Shown: positions 27,301-41,047, counted from the stretch's first letter. The stretch is 64,000 nucleotides of DNA from Thermococcus sp. (GCF_027063845.1 NZ_JAMOQU010000072.1:57071-121070), one strand, 5' to 3'. Numbers and translations: made by a program. Notes: generated by a model from the letters alone, not told the origin.

Positions 27301-28090
27301 CATAATAACTCACGTCAAGATACAAAACACGAACGGAACTCATATTCCTATCGTTGGTTATTTCGAAAATCTTCACAAATGGAAACAGTTGAGGCAATGT
27401 CCCACAGGTAGAGTAGGAACAGGAACGTTTAACTGGACCGAGTATAAGTGTATAGTAAAAATTCCCGAGAACGTTACCAAAATCAGAATAGTCCTAAACG
27501 CAGGGTGGGTTCTCGACCCCTCCAAAGGGCCCGCAATAACATGGTTCGACGACATTGAAGTATATCCCTTAGATGAATTACCAACTATAGACTCAGTATG
27601 GCTCTACTCCGTCAACAATCCCAACGAGACCCTCGAGGACATCTTCAACGTCAACGAAACTCCCGCCACAGTCCAAAGCTACACAAAAATCAACCCAACC
27701 CTCTGGAAAGTCAAAGTCAGCGCCACGAAGCCGTTCTTCCTGACCTTCGCCGAGTCCTATGACCCGCTCTGGGAGGCGAGGGTCTACAAGGATGGAAAGC
27801 TCGTCGAGAAAGTCAAGCCCGTTCCAGTATACGGAGTCATAAACGGCTTCTGGATAAACCAGACCGGCAATTTAACAATAGTCCTCCGCTACACGCCCCA
27901 GGACTGGTTTGAGCTCGGCCTCAAGATTTCACTCACAATGTTTATCCTCAGCATGTTCTACATAATCCACGACTGGAGACGAGAAAAAGGGGACAGATGG
28001 GCGAGGAAGCTCGAAAAGATATTCACCAGAGCAATCACCGGCATTAAAAAGAGGTTCAAAAAAGTCATCGGAGGCGTGATTAAGAGATGA
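24377..28090 (+). CDS. Large multi-TM GT-C-like membrane protein with beta-rich extracellular domains
   Basis: 1237 aa; N-terminal TM segments, carbohydrate-binding-like beta domain, C-terminal TM + basic tail. Confidence 0.6.
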   Translation: MKANKRIEIVGLVITSVALSILVGRKVLSMPGIPILAEQIETYTADNFWKVVYPTWNENTEVFSIADFPKLYLYAIIKGLSYIFGFSITIKLFLILPNVVAVLTAYYLVEYLILKIGNNNGKFTEIINRNSWIYLLLLTVSITYGFNPWIMCRSRNIILRWQYALTPLIIYLWMKILTEKKIKPTQIVAISAILALVETSRFIVKIGVPLAVYMLSYIVLNRSEVKKAIKRTILVALLFTSFVLPIYLPILYHSMNSGIRAVSVFNLDMVGGEKPINVFSLYFVHYIGITYNIPFELTEKFPYFFITISIISFIGLILLKRHLWIPLTTTVLFLITFIFSALKDSPFWFILSTAFGEYPTLGRLFRQPYHNSQMLPLYLIILLAYTAGYIVLKNSKKNRTIATIFMILVGVASLASSWPLLTGDLNGYWTPSSIPEDYINVNNLISNNTTYHALWIPEFWGRKAVWIKAQNPYNGPPTGIFAVRSSSIPSYDYQQFTFFNYYFPIRSPNPRYNLTYLGEYWDLIYGSLGIKYIIIHNDVKWNKNDRYSSELVEQAIRELSKLERIHEIYSGEYITVFEISNVSPPVLISGHPVIAYTGLTGYPPEVATFKKAPLVYREQYLNIPPLNQDIVLTYNDIFPSIFEQIKQKYIVSPRMLSQDYFKPKDNWTYIYSSQARDFIKYLIDLRPQYTFNFDYGLGITFTMAPNASISSSIHIEPGQYVPVIRLLKSSMGGLLKITIDNYTFYIDTNSTINSFEYIPLSTISFNSKGIKINIINLKGLNAINFIAFIPKNEYQDALNQRGKKHEMILYELTPNVFEQKDVIYETNKSSITGWQLKFTSPTGELVANITIPKVGFYKVKIQGDGMFSVKISNQTLIINTINSSSANSTLLRLSPGTDRIEITPYLGIQSLLPDYSFENNLSSWSSGSNKFTKELSNDSIQGNHSLMVYTTSTKPHTWSWIWSNPINVTPGKEYIIITHVKIQNTNGTHIPIVGYFENLHKWKQLRQCPTGRVGTGTFNWTEYKCIVKIPENVTKIRIVLNAGWVLDPSKGPAITWFDDIEVYPLDELPTIDSVWLYSVNNPNETLEDIFNVNETPATVQSYTKINPTLWKVKVSATKPFFLTFAESYDPLWEARVYKDGKLVEKVKPVPVYGVINGFWINQTGNLTIVLRYTPQDWFELGLKISLTMFILSMFYIIHDWRREKGDRWARKLEKIFTRAITGIKKRFKKVIGGVIKR

Positions 28091-29406
28091 AGCGCCTATC
28101 AGCAATTGTGGTGGCTTTCTTTGTATTAACCCTTGCAACGGCCTCGGGGTGGTGGGGCAACGGGGTCCAAGTATCCGAAACTGACAGTACCACCAAGCTC
28201 ACCTCAAACTCAACGGGAATCCATACTGCAATATCCCCCAAACTTCCCGCCAATGAGACTTGGAACGTTTCCTTTGAAGTTAAGAGTTCCGTTAGCTCAC
28301 TTCTTGTCGAACCGGCTTACTTCAACGGTACGAAGTTCCTGTTCGCAAAGAGCCCCGTTCCAGTAAGCCTCAAAACCTCAGAGTGGGGCAGGGTGTCTGT
28401 AATCATCCCCTCTGAAGAGAAAGCCCAGTTCTCCGCACTCGTGTTCATAATAAACGGAACTGGAACCGTTGAGGTTAATGACTTCAGCGCCAGCAAAGCG
28501 AAGGGTCAACAGACCAGCCAGACCCAGACAGGGACCCTCCAACCAACCGCACAGAAAGGAGGAATAAGCAACGTTACCGGAAGCAACTCGGACATAATCG
28601 TTACCGTGATACTTAACGGAACGTATAAGTCCGGGGGCACGTTAAGGGCAGACTTCTATATAACCAGCCGGGAGAAAACGTTCACTAGGGTAGATATTAG
28701 CCTTAAGGTGTACTATCACGGGATTAAGGTGTTTTCATACTCCCATCCTTCTTGGAGAGAGTACAGACCCGGAAAAACCGTCCATATCTACAAGGAATCC
28801 CGGCTACCGATTCTAACTCCTCCGGGCAGGTATGAACTCATCTTCACAATAACTCCCGAGGGGGGAACCCCCCTAACGTTAACGGCGGAGATTCAGGTAA
28901 AACCCACCATTGAATGGTTCGTTCTAGTATTATTCTTCGTGGGCGCAATCGTGGGACTTATTTACGTTCTCATCCGGCACAAATGGGTTCTTAAAAATGC
29001 CTTCAGATGGTACTCCAAGCTCTCTATAGGTCAGAGGTTCGTACTTTATGCGGTTATAGGCCTGAGCACCTCAGCGCTCATACTGGCCGCGGGAGCAGAG
29101 AACCTCGCAAACGACGTGGCAATTTTTGTTTACTATCTCCTCCTTATGGGAGTGCTAAACCTTTGGGTGGAGTACTTTGAACCAAAGCGGGATAACCCGG
29201 AACTTCGCTTTGGGTTCAGTCTCATCCTCATTGGGTGCCTCTCGTACCTGTCAAGGGATACCCTCATGAAATATCCAGCGTTTTTGCTGTGGTTGCTGGG
29301 AACAGCTCTCATAGTCAAAATGGTCCTCCGTAGTATAATAGATAAAAGAAAACCCTCAACCCCCAGCACCATAAAAAATATCGAAGGATTGAAACAATCG
29401 AAATAA
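28087..29406 (+). CDS. Secreted/membrane protein of unknown function
   Basis: 439 aa, signal peptide, beta-rich ectodomain, C-terminal TM cluster; translationally coupled to upstream ORF. Confidence 0.55.
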   Translation: MKRLSAIVVAFFVLTLATASGWWGNGVQVSETDSTTKLTSNSTGIHTAISPKLPANETWNVSFEVKSSVSSLLVEPAYFNGTKFLFAKSPVPVSLKTSEWGRVSVIIPSEEKAQFSALVFIINGTGTVEVNDFSASKAKGQQTSQTQTGTLQPTAQKGGISNVTGSNSDIIVTVILNGTYKSGGTLRADFYITSREKTFTRVDISLKVYYHGIKVFSYSHPSWREYRPGKTVHIYKESRLPILTPPGRYELIFTITPEGGTPLTLTAEIQVKPTIEWFVLVLFFVGAIVGLIYVLIRHKWVLKNAFRWYSKLSIGQRFVLYAVIGLSTSALILAAGAENLANDVAIFVYYLLLMGVLNLWVEYFEPKRDNPELRFGFSLILIGCLSYLSRDTLMKYPAFLLWLLGTALIVKMVLRSIIDKRKPSTPSTIKNIEGLKQSK

Positions 29407-29454
29407 CCGGGAAACGGAAGAAGGCTTTATAATCATCAGAAAGGGTGGGCAATG

Positions 29455-30819
29455 ATGAGCCGGAAGAGAGTCTTAGCACTCCTGTGGGCAACCCTAATCC
29501 TAGCACCGTTTCACCTGCTCAGGCTTTTTCAGGATGAAATGTTGTATATGATACTCTCAAGAGATGCTTGGCATCTGATAATGAGACCAAGGTCATCACT
29601 GGTATTCATCCTAACGTCTCCACTGACAGCCATCGGAAACGTCGATGTGTGGGTAACTCTCCTCAGGCTCTCAACGTCCTTTGTAACCCTTGCCAACGTT
29701 CTCCTAGTGTACGAGCTCGCCAAGAAGAGGTTCGGAGAAAAGCCCGCGTTCATAGGAGCCCTGCTATTTATAACTTCATTCACGGTCCTACGGTACGGAG
29801 CTCGCTACACCCTCGAACCTTGGGGAGTCTTCTTCGTGCTCCTGGCGATATACCTGACAGAAAAAAGCCCCGCGCTCGCCGGCCTGTGCATCGGTCTTTC
29901 ATTTGCGTCGAGGGAAACGTGGCTCACGACGATTCCCTTCTTCCTGCTGTACCTGAGAATCATAAGAAAAAGGGACTTCTGGCGGGCGCTGGTAACCGCG
30001 AGCGCGCCCGTCCTCCCAACGTTCCTGCTGATGGCCGGGATAGGGATTCAACGGAGCCCTATTGAATATAACTCAAGAATTTTCATCCAGTGGGGATTCG
30101 AGGCAGTGGAACTCGAAATACGGGCGTGGGGCCTGTTCGCCATAGCATACCTCCTGATAACACTTGGGTTTCTCGGGGCGCTACTCTTCGCCGAAAAAAG
30201 GCTACGCAGGGAGATAGCCCTGCTGGCGCTTCCCTCAGTTCTCACGCTGGGAGGAGTTTTCGGCTTCCTCCTAAACGGGCCCTTTGAGAGGTACACCTAC
30301 GGACCGCTCGCACTCATGAGCATTTACTCTGGCTGGGGTCTCCTCAGGGCGTATGATTGGGCTAAAAACCACGTCCCTGTAATCAAGCCAGCGCTCAAGA
30401 AGGTAGTTGCCCTCTTCATAGGCCTCCAGCTCATCGCTATGAACATCGCGGTCGTTGAAATGAGCAACATCGGGGCGAAAGGAATCCAGGATTACGGATA
30501 CTGGCACGACAGAAAGGTGTTCAGAATTCTAGAGGAATACGCCAAATCGACGGACTCTTTCGGGGGAACACCACACCCGGGGCTCCTAGGCTTTGAAAAC
30601 TGGACATGGGCGGACAGAAACCTCACGCGCGTTCTTCTGAAGAACCCAGACTGGCTGATAACGTTCAGGGCCTGGGCGGAGGTGAACCAGAGCGCTGTAC
30701 ATGATGGCGCCGTTGAGGTCTGGGAGACTGGACCGTACCTGATAGTCCACCGAAAAACGAGCCTCCCGATGAAGAACTGCGTCATTCCGAGGAATTTCAC
30801 GTTCTGGAGGAAGCCGTGA
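29455..30819 (+). CDS. GT39-like / dolichyl-phosphate-mannose mannosyltransferase-like GT-C protein
   Basis: 455 aa polytopic; LFQDEMLYMILSRDAWHL near N-terminus. Confidence 0.7.
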   Translation: MSRKRVLALLWATLILAPFHLLRLFQDEMLYMILSRDAWHLIMRPRSSLVFILTSPLTAIGNVDVWVTLLRLSTSFVTLANVLLVYELAKKRFGEKPAFIGALLFITSFTVLRYGARYTLEPWGVFFVLLAIYLTEKSPALAGLCIGLSFASRETWLTTIPFFLLYLRIIRKRDFWRALVTASAPVLPTFLLMAGIGIQRSPIEYNSRIFIQWGFEAVELEIRAWGLFAIAYLLITLGFLGALLFAEKRLRREIALLALPSVLTLGGVFGFLLNGPFERYTYGPLALMSIYSGWGLLRAYDWAKNHVPVIKPALKKVVALFIGLQLIAMNIAVVEMSNIGAKGIQDYGYWHDRKVFRILEEYAKSTDSFGGTPHPGLLGFENWTWADRNLTRVLLKNPDWLITFRAWAEVNQSAVHDGAVEVWETGPYLIVHRKTSLPMKNCVIPRNFTFWRKP

Positions 30820-31864
30820 GGGCCTCAAAGCGCCTCCTAGCGAGAACACCCATCTTTCTGAGGAGTTTTCTGTTGGAGAGCAGTTCTCGTAGGGCCCTCT
30901 CAAGGGAGTCCTTGTCGGCATCAACGAGAACCCCACCCTTCCCAGCCTCAACGATAATAGGAAACTCCCCGGATTTGCTAACGAGCACTGGAGTTCCAAA
31001 GGCCATGGCCTCAACAACGACCTTACCAAAGGCCTCGCTTTCGGAGGAAGGGAGGGCAAGAAGGAGAGCATTTCGGTAGAGCTCTTCGAGCTCGTCGTCT
31101 TCAACGAAGCCCTTAAAGACAACCTTCCCCTCAATGCCGAGCTCCTCTACCAGTGCCCGATAGTGGGGCACCATATCACCCGAGCCCACGACCACGAGGG
31201 TGACGTCTGGAAATGAGTTGCGAAGCCCACTAAAGGCCCGCAGGAGAAGCTCAAGGTTCTTCCAGCGGTGGGCCCGCGTCAGCTGACCGACGAAGAGAAC
31301 GTAACGTCCGCCGTAGTGGGGAGTGGCTTTGAGATACCGCTCCTCAACCGGGGGGTACCTGACCCGCGACCTGAAGCCCTTGGCGCGGAGAACCCTAGAA
31401 ACGTACCTTGAAACGGCAACGAGTTCAACGCCCCTGAGAGTCAGCCTCTCTACGGTCCGCTCGTATAGACCGGCGAGAAAATCGATGAGGGAGCCCTTTT
31501 TGAGGGAGCCGGTGTGGTAGAAGACCGTCACTGAGACTCCAAGGAGTTTTCCCACAAGGGAAGCAACGTCGGCGTAAAAGGGAACGGGGGTATGGGCGAT
31601 TATCCGGTCAAAGCCCTCTGCCCTCACGAGAGAAATGAGTTCAAAGGGAAGGGTCAGCCGGACGGGTGTGTTTGAGATAATGACGTGAGGACGCTGGCGT
31701 ATAACCCGGACATTCCCGAGGGTCTCGACCCGGGGCTTTCCCCTGGTGGCGCACAGGACGGTAACCTCTCCCTCCGATGCAAGCTCCCTGGAGAGGGCGT
31801 GGGCGTAGCGTTCAAGCCCGCCCCCCTCCGGAAAGAAATAGGGAGACACCGCGAGAACCTTCAA
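30797..31864 (-). CDS. GT4 family glycosyltransferase
   Basis: MKVLAVSPYFFPEGGGLERYAHALSREL; PSSESEAFGKVVVEAMAFGTPVL. Confidence 0.9.
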   Translation of the reverse strand: MKVLAVSPYFFPEGGGLERYAHALSRELASEGEVTVLCATRGKPRVETLGNVRVIRQRPHVIISNTPVRLTLPFELISLVRAEGFDRIIAHTPVPFYADVASLVGKLLGVSVTVFYHTGSLKKGSLIDFLAGLYERTVERLTLRGVELVAVSRYVSRVLRAKGFRSRVRYPPVEERYLKATPHYGGRYVLFVGQLTRAHRWKNLELLLRAFSGLRNSFPDVTLVVVGSGDMVPHYRALVEELGIEGKVVFKGFVEDDELEELYRNALLLALPSSESEAFGKVVVEAMAFGTPVLVSKSGEFPIIVEAGKGGVLVDADKDSLERALRELLSNRKLLRKMGVLARRRFEALTASSRT

Positions 31865-31867
31865 TGG

Positions 31868-32983
31868 CTAACCCTCCTTCAGCATAAGGATGCTCACGAA
31901 GAACGAGAAGAAGGCGAGCTGTATTCCGAGCGCTATCAGTGTCATGACGAGCACCGCCTGCTTTATCTCAAATAGCGCACCGTAACCGCTGGAACGCCAC
32001 TTGAGGAAAATCATTAATCCCAGGACGAGGCCCGCGCCGATGAGCACCGCTGAGAGGAGCAGTCCTTCTTCAAGGATGGAATACCTCATAAAGAACTTTG
32101 TAATCCTGTCCGGCTTTTCGAGACCCTCTCTCGCGGCGTAAACCTTGCTGAATATTCCAAAGTTGATAATGTGGAAGCCAACAATCACGAGAAGGCTGGC
32201 GAGGATTAGGGAGTGAACCCTAAGGGGGTTGGTGTTGTAGGCGTATACCATAAGACCCATGCCAGAAAGGACGAGAACGATTCCAGGAAGCAGGAAAAGA
32301 TATGACGGCGAGTAAAGCAACATGAGGCGGAGGTGGCGCCAGCCGTCGCGGAAGGAGCTGAGCTTTGATTCCCCGATGCGGGGGTGGTATGTTATCGGGA
32401 CCTCCTTAATCCTGAGCCCCGCCTTCGCCGCCTCGATGACCATCTCGCTCGCAAACTCCATTCCTCTGCACTTCAGCGGAAGCTTCTCCAGGGCGTCCCT
32501 GCGTATGGCCCTGAACCCGCAGTGGGCGTCGGACACGTTAGTCTTAAAGAGAACGTTCAGGATTTTCGTCAGAAGGGGATTCCCTATATACCTGTGAAGC
32601 CAGGGCATGGCACCCCTCTTGATTTCACCTCTGAGGCGGGTGCACATAACGAGGTCAGCCTCGTCCCTAAAGAGGGGCTCCAAGAGCTTTGGAAGCTCTG
32701 AGAAATCGTAGCTACCATCCGGGTCGCCCATGACTATGTACTTGCCCCTGGCGTGTTTGAACCCGGTGATATAGGCGTCCCCATAACCCTTGTCCCCCTG
32801 CCTGATTACGATAGCACCAAGGGAGCGGGCTATTTCAGGGGTTCTGTCCGAGCTCTTGTCGACAACGATTATCTCGTACGACAGACCCATCCTCTCAAGT
32901 GCTTCTCTCACCTTGGGCAATACAACTGAAATTGCCTCTTCCTCGTTCATTGTTGGGAGCACTACGGAAACGTCAACGCACAT
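31868..32983 (-). CDS. GT2 family glycosyltransferase (DPG-synthase-like with TM domain)
   Basis: DVSVVLPTMNEEEAISVVLPKV, VVDKSSDRT, GDPDGSYDF. Confidence 0.9.
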   Translation of the reverse strand: MCVDVSVVLPTMNEEEAISVVLPKVREALERMGLSYEIIVVDKSSDRTPEIARSLGAIVIRQGDKGYGDAYITGFKHARGKYIVMGDPDGSYDFSELPKLLEPLFRDEADLVMCTRLRGEIKRGAMPWLHRYIGNPLLTKILNVLFKTNVSDAHCGFRAIRRDALEKLPLKCRGMEFASEMVIEAAKAGLRIKEVPITYHPRIGESKLSSFRDGWRHLRLMLLYSPSYLFLLPGIVLVLSGMGLMVYAYNTNPLRVHSLILASLLVIVGFHIINFGIFSKVYAAREGLEKPDRITKFFMRYSILEEGLLLSAVLIGAGLVLGLMIFLKWRSSGYGALFEIKQAVLVMTLIALGIQLAFFSFFVSILMLKEG

Positions 32984-33122
32984 AGCACTTCCCTCGCCAG
33001 ACTCATGGGGTATACCACCGAATCGTTTTTAGGATTTGCCCACATAAATACTCTAACAAGTAGAAACATTTTTAAGGGAAACAGGCGTATTATCTCCGTA
33101 ACTACAACTGGAGGCTGTAAAA

Positions 33123-33689
33123 ATGAGACGAACAATAGTTGGTATACTCCTGCTGGCAATACTCGCCCTGGCAGGAGTGGCCAAATCCCACTTCACAGAC
33201 ACGGCAATCTCTAAGGGCAACACCGTGACAACCGCCGAGTTCGACATCGCCATAAGTAAGGACGGAAAGCGCTTCTACAACGAGCTTAAGCTCTTCGACC
33301 TGAGCAACCTGCTCCCGGGGGAGAAGAAAAACGTGACATTCCTCGTCAAGAACAGGGGCACGGTCACGATGAACCGGCTGACACTGACGCTGAACGTCCG
33401 AAACTACGAGGTGAAGATGTCCCCGGCGGAGAAAGCCGTTGATTCAACACCCGAAAAGGGAGAACTCGGAAAGTGGCTGGTTCTGAAAACAATCAGCGTG
33501 AACGGGAAGCCCGTGCTCGTGAACAAAACCCTCGACGAGCTCAGCGGGAAGACGATATCCCTGCCGGTAAAGCTCAAGCCAGGGGAGAAGGCCGAAGTAA
33601 GGATGACCTTTGACCTCCCGGTCGAGGCGGGCAACGAGTGTCAGACCGATGGAATAGACGTGACGCTTAGGCTCGACGCGAGCCAGTGA
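33123..33689 (+). CDS. TasA/camelysin-like secreted protein
   Basis: Signal peptide then SHFTDTAISKGNTVTTAEFDIAISKDGK...NLLPGEKKNVTFLVKNRGTV. Confidence 0.75.
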   Translation: MRRTIVGILLLAILALAGVAKSHFTDTAISKGNTVTTAEFDIAISKDGKRFYNELKLFDLSNLLPGEKKNVTFLVKNRGTVTMNRLTLTLNVRNYEVKMSPAEKAVDSTPEKGELGKWLVLKTISVNGKPVLVNKTLDELSGKTISLPVKLKPGEKAEVRMTFDLPVEAGNECQTDGIDVTLRLDASQ

Positions 33690-33728
33690 GCTTTTATACT
33701 TCCCCCACCTTCTCCCTCAGGTGGGAGC

Positions 33729-34522
33729 ATGATTGGAATCGTATTCGACATGGACGGCGTCATCTACCGCGGAAACCAACCAATTGAGGGTTCGCGGGAG
33801 GTAATCGAATACCTGAGGGAGGAGGGTATTCCATTCGTCTTCCTCACCAACAACTCGACCAGAACGCCCAGCATGTACAGGCAGAAGCTCCTCTCGATGG
33901 GAATAGACGTCCTGGCGGAGAGAATAGTTACCTCGGGCCTCGCCACGAGGCTCTACATGGCCAAGCATATGGAACCCTGGAAAATCTTCGTCATCGGTGG
34001 AGATGGCCTCCACGAGGAGATGGAAAAGCTGGGCTGGGGCGTTGTAAGCCTCGAAGAGTGCAGGGAAGGAAAATGGAAGGAAATCGGGCACGTTGTGGTT
34101 GGTCTCGACCCCAAGCTAACCTACGAGAAGCTCAAGTACGGGACGCTCGCAATAAGGAACGGGGCGACATTTATAGGAACGAACCCCGACACCACTTACC
34201 CGGCGGAGGAGGGGCTCTACCCCGGAGCGGGGGCAATAATAGCGTCGCTGAAGGCCTCAACCGACAGGGAGCCTATAATAATCGGAAAGCCCAACGAGCC
34301 CGTGTATGAAATCGTGAGGGAAAAGCTCGGACCAGTTGATGAAATCTGGATGGTGGGGGACAGGCTTGACACGGACATTGCCTTTGCGAAGCGCTTCGGC
34401 ATGAAGGCGATAATGGTTCTCACAGGTGTGAGCACCTTAGAGGACGTCGAGCGGAGTGGTGTTAAGCCCGACCTCGTTCTGCCAAGCGTGAAGGAACTCC
34501 TAGACCACCTGAGGGTTGTGGA

Positions 34523-34526
<4 letters not shown>
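33729..34526 (+). CDS. HAD-IIA family phosphatase (NagD-like)
   Basis: IVFDMDGVIYRG, FLTNNSTR, GKPNEPVYEI, MVGDRLDTDI. Confidence 0.92.
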
Positions 34527-38315
<3,789 letters not shown>

Positions 38316-38476
38316 GGGTTTCTTTTGTTTTCTTTGCACTCTAACCTCGCTCCCCCCTGACATCTTTTAACATTCTCCTGCCAAAATAGGTTTTTTAAGG
38401 CCTTTCTTTTAACTTCCACCACTCACCCAAAGCTTAAGTTCGGCGTTGAGAACTCATGCTATTCGGAGGTGTTCCC

Positions 38477-38941
38477 ATGGACAAGGTTTACCTGACCTGG
38501 TGGCAGATTGATAGGGCCGTCTTCGCGCTCGCCGAAGAACTGAGAAAGCACTTCATGCCCGACGTGATAGTCGGAATCGCGAGGGGCGGGCTTATTCCAG
38601 CGGTGAGGCTGAGCCACGTTTTGGGCGATGTGGAGCTCAAGGTCATAGACGTAAAGTTCTACAAGGGCATAGACGAGAGGATGGAGAAGCCTGTCGTTAC
38701 GATTCCGCTCCACGGCTCACTGGAGGGCAAGAAGGTAGTTATCGTGGACGACGTCAGCGACACAGGGAAGACCCTCGAAGTCGTCATCGAAGAAGTCAAG
38801 AAGGCAGGGGCGAAGGAGGTTAAGGTCGCCTGCCTCAGCATGAAGCCCTGGACCAAGGTAGTGCCAGACTTCTACATCTTCAGAACAGACAAATGGATAG
38901 TCTTCCCCTGGGAGGAGTTTCCGGTCGTGGTGAGGGAGTAA
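38477..38941 (+). CDS. Purine/xanthine phosphoribosyltransferase
   Basis: MDKVYLTWWQIDRAVFALAEEL; PRPP motif VVIVDDVSDTGKT. Confidence 0.9.
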   Translation: MDKVYLTWWQIDRAVFALAEELRKHFMPDVIVGIARGGLIPAVRLSHVLGDVELKVIDVKFYKGIDERMEKPVVTIPLHGSLEGKKVVIVDDVSDTGKTLEVVIEEVKKAGAKEVKVACLSMKPWTKVVPDFYIFRTDKWIVFPWEEFPVVVRE

Positions 38942-38981
38942 CCCCTTTTAATCCCTCCCCCCAACTTTTCTCGGTGGTGGT

Positions 38982-39536
38982 ATGAGGGCGTTCATAGCGA
39001 TAGATGTGAGCGACGAGGTTCGCGACAACCTTCTGAAGGCCCAGGAGAGGATAGGGAGCAAGTCAGCGAGGATAAAGTTCGTTGAACGAGAGAACTTCCA
39101 CGTGACGCTCAAGTTCCTCGGGGAGATTGACGAGGTAACAGCGGAAGAAGTTAAGAAGGCCCTGGCGGAGATAGCGAGAAAGCACAAAAAGCACCGCGTT
39201 CGCGTTAAGGGAATCGGCGTCTTCCCGAACCCGAACTACGTGAGGGTGATATGGGCCGGAATCGAAAACGACGAGGGGATAAAGGCGATAGCGAACGACG
39301 TCGAGCGCGAGATGAGGAGGCTCGGCTTCAAGAAGGACAAAGACTTCGTGGCCCACATAACAATCGGGCGCGTCAAGTTCGTTCGCGATAAGGTTGAACT
39401 GGCGATGGCGCTCAAAGACCTTGCCAACGAGGACTTCGGCGAGTTCGAGGTTGAGGCGATAGAGCTGAAGAAGAGCACTCTTACTCCAAAGGGTCCGATT
39501 TACGAGACGGTGGCAAGGTTCGAGCTCGCGGAGTGA
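38982..39536 (+). CDS. thpR: RNA 2',3'-cyclic phosphodiesterase (2H family)
   Basis: [10 protein letters not shown] and HITIGRVK motifs. Confidence 0.93.
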   Translation: MRAFIAIDVSDEVRDNLLKAQERIGSKSARIKFVERENFHVTLKFLGEIDEVTAEEVKKALAEIARKHKKHRVRVKGIGVFPNPNYVRVIWAGIENDEGIKAIANDVEREMRRLGFKKDKDFVAHITIGRVKFVRDKVELAMALKDLANEDFGEFEVEAIELKKSTLTPKGPIYETVARFELAE

Positions 39537-40906
39537 GCGCAATGGAGATGGAAGAAGTCCTCAGCGAGGTCCTCCAAAGGATAAGGCCGAGCAAGGAGGA
39601 GAGAACCTTCGTTAAGGCCCTCATGAAAGAACTGAGAACAATCGCTGAGGAGAGAATAGAGGAGCTCGGCCTCGACGTCAGGCCCTACTTCGTCGGCTCG
39701 CTCGCGAAGGACACTTATCTGGCCGGAGACCACGACGTTGACCTTTTCCTCGCCTTTCCCCTCGATACCCCCCTCGAAGAGCTGAGAGAGAGGGGTCTTG
39801 AGCTCGGAAAGGCCATTGCTGAAAGCCTTGACGGCTATGAAGTGGCCTACGCTGAGCACCCCTACGTGAGGGCCAAATATAAGGGTGTGAGCGTTGACCT
39901 CGTGCCCTGCTACGACGTCAGAACTTGGCGGGACGTTAGAACCGCAGTGGACCGCTCGATACTCCACACGAGGTGGGTGAATGAGAACCTCAGGGGACGG
40001 AACGACGAGGTAAGGCTCCTCAAGCGCTTCCTGAAGGGTATCAACGCCTACGGGAGCGAGATTTACGTTAGGGGCTTTTCCGGCTACTTGGCCGAAATCC
40101 TCATCATCAAGTACGGCTCCTTCCTCGATGTTGTCAAGAAGGCTGACTTCATCCTAAGGCAGAAGATAATAGACCCCGCAGACTGGCTGAGGAAAGAGCC
40201 AGAGGTTGCGCTCAAGACCGTGAAGAGGGAAACCGAGGAGGACAGACCGCTGATAGTGATAGACCCCGTCGACCCGAGACGGAACGTTTCGGCCAACCTG
40301 AGCTGGGAGAAGTACGGGCGCTTCTACTTCAAGAGCATGGAGTTCCTTGAGAATCCCTCGGTCAAGTTCTTCTTTCCGTCCGAGAAGCCCAAGGGAAACT
40401 ACCTCGACGAGCTGAGGAAGAGGGGAACCGCCCTTGTAACGCTCCTAATCGATGCCCCAGATATGGTGGACGACATACTTTTGCCCCAGCTGGAGAGGAG
40501 CGCGAGGGGCTTCGAGAAGACCCTTGAGAGGGAAGGCTTCCGCGTCCTCGGCTGGGACGTCGGAAGAAAAGGGAAGGCCTTCATAATGCTCGAACTCGAC
40601 AGGGATAAAAGGGAGAGAGTGAAGATTAAGCCCGGCCCGGAGTTCTTTACCGAGCGGGGGCGGAACTTCTACAGGAAGAACGGGAAGGTCTGGCTAATCG
40701 GGAAGAGGCTCTACTCCGAAAAACCCGTCCAGGAGAGCGTAGTGGAGGTTATCCTCGAACTCCTCGAGAAGAACCAGGTGGCTTTGGGGAGGGGAATAAG
40801 AGACGCGGTGAGAGACGCGGATATACTGTTAAACTACGTTCCTAAGGAGCTGGAGCGCGAGGCCTATCTCTTCCTGAGCCGAGAGAAGTGGAATCTCAAA
40901 GAGTAG
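39533..40906 (+). CDS. cca: Archaeal CCA-adding tRNA nucleotidyltransferase
   Basis: [21 protein letters not shown]; 457 aa. Confidence 0.95.
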   Translation: MSAMEMEEVLSEVLQRIRPSKEERTFVKALMKELRTIAEERIEELGLDVRPYFVGSLAKDTYLAGDHDVDLFLAFPLDTPLEELRERGLELGKAIAESLDGYEVAYAEHPYVRAKYKGVSVDLVPCYDVRTWRDVRTAVDRSILHTRWVNENLRGRNDEVRLLKRFLKGINAYGSEIYVRGFSGYLAEILIIKYGSFLDVVKKADFILRQKIIDPADWLRKEPEVALKTVKRETEEDRPLIVIDPVDPRRNVSANLSWEKYGRFYFKSMEFLENPSVKFFFPSEKPKGNYLDELRKRGTALVTLLIDAPDMVDDILLPQLERSARGFEKTLEREGFRVLGWDVGRKGKAFIMLELDRDKRERVKIKPGPEFFTERGRNFYRKNGKVWLIGKRLYSEKPVQESVVEVILELLEKNQVALGRGIRDAVRDADILLNYVPKELEREAYLFLSREKWNLKE

Positions 40907-41047
40907 GAGAAGGCCCTTTTTTCCAACAATCTTTTTGACCCGCTCCAAAGCGGACCTGAGTTCAAGGGCACTCTTACCATCGAAGCCCCTCTCGAGGAGC
41001 TCAACCAGCCGTGATTCCCTCAGCTCGAAACCCTTTTTGGGCTTCAT
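40829..41047 (-). CDS. Small protein, 72 aa, overlapping 3' end of cca antisense
   Basis: MKPKKGFELRESRLVELLERGFDGKSALELRSALERVKKIVGKKG...; upstream GGTGGTTTT SD-like. Confidence 0.45.
   Translation of the reverse strand: MKPKKGFELRESRLVELLERGFDGKSALELRSALERVKKIVGKKGLLLLFEIPLLSAQEEIGLALQLLRNVV

Noticed and set aside
13598-33000. Glycan island as a tRNA-Glu-integrated element
   Set aside because: Adjacent to tRNA-Glu but no duplicated tRNA 3' end or integrase was found at the distal end.
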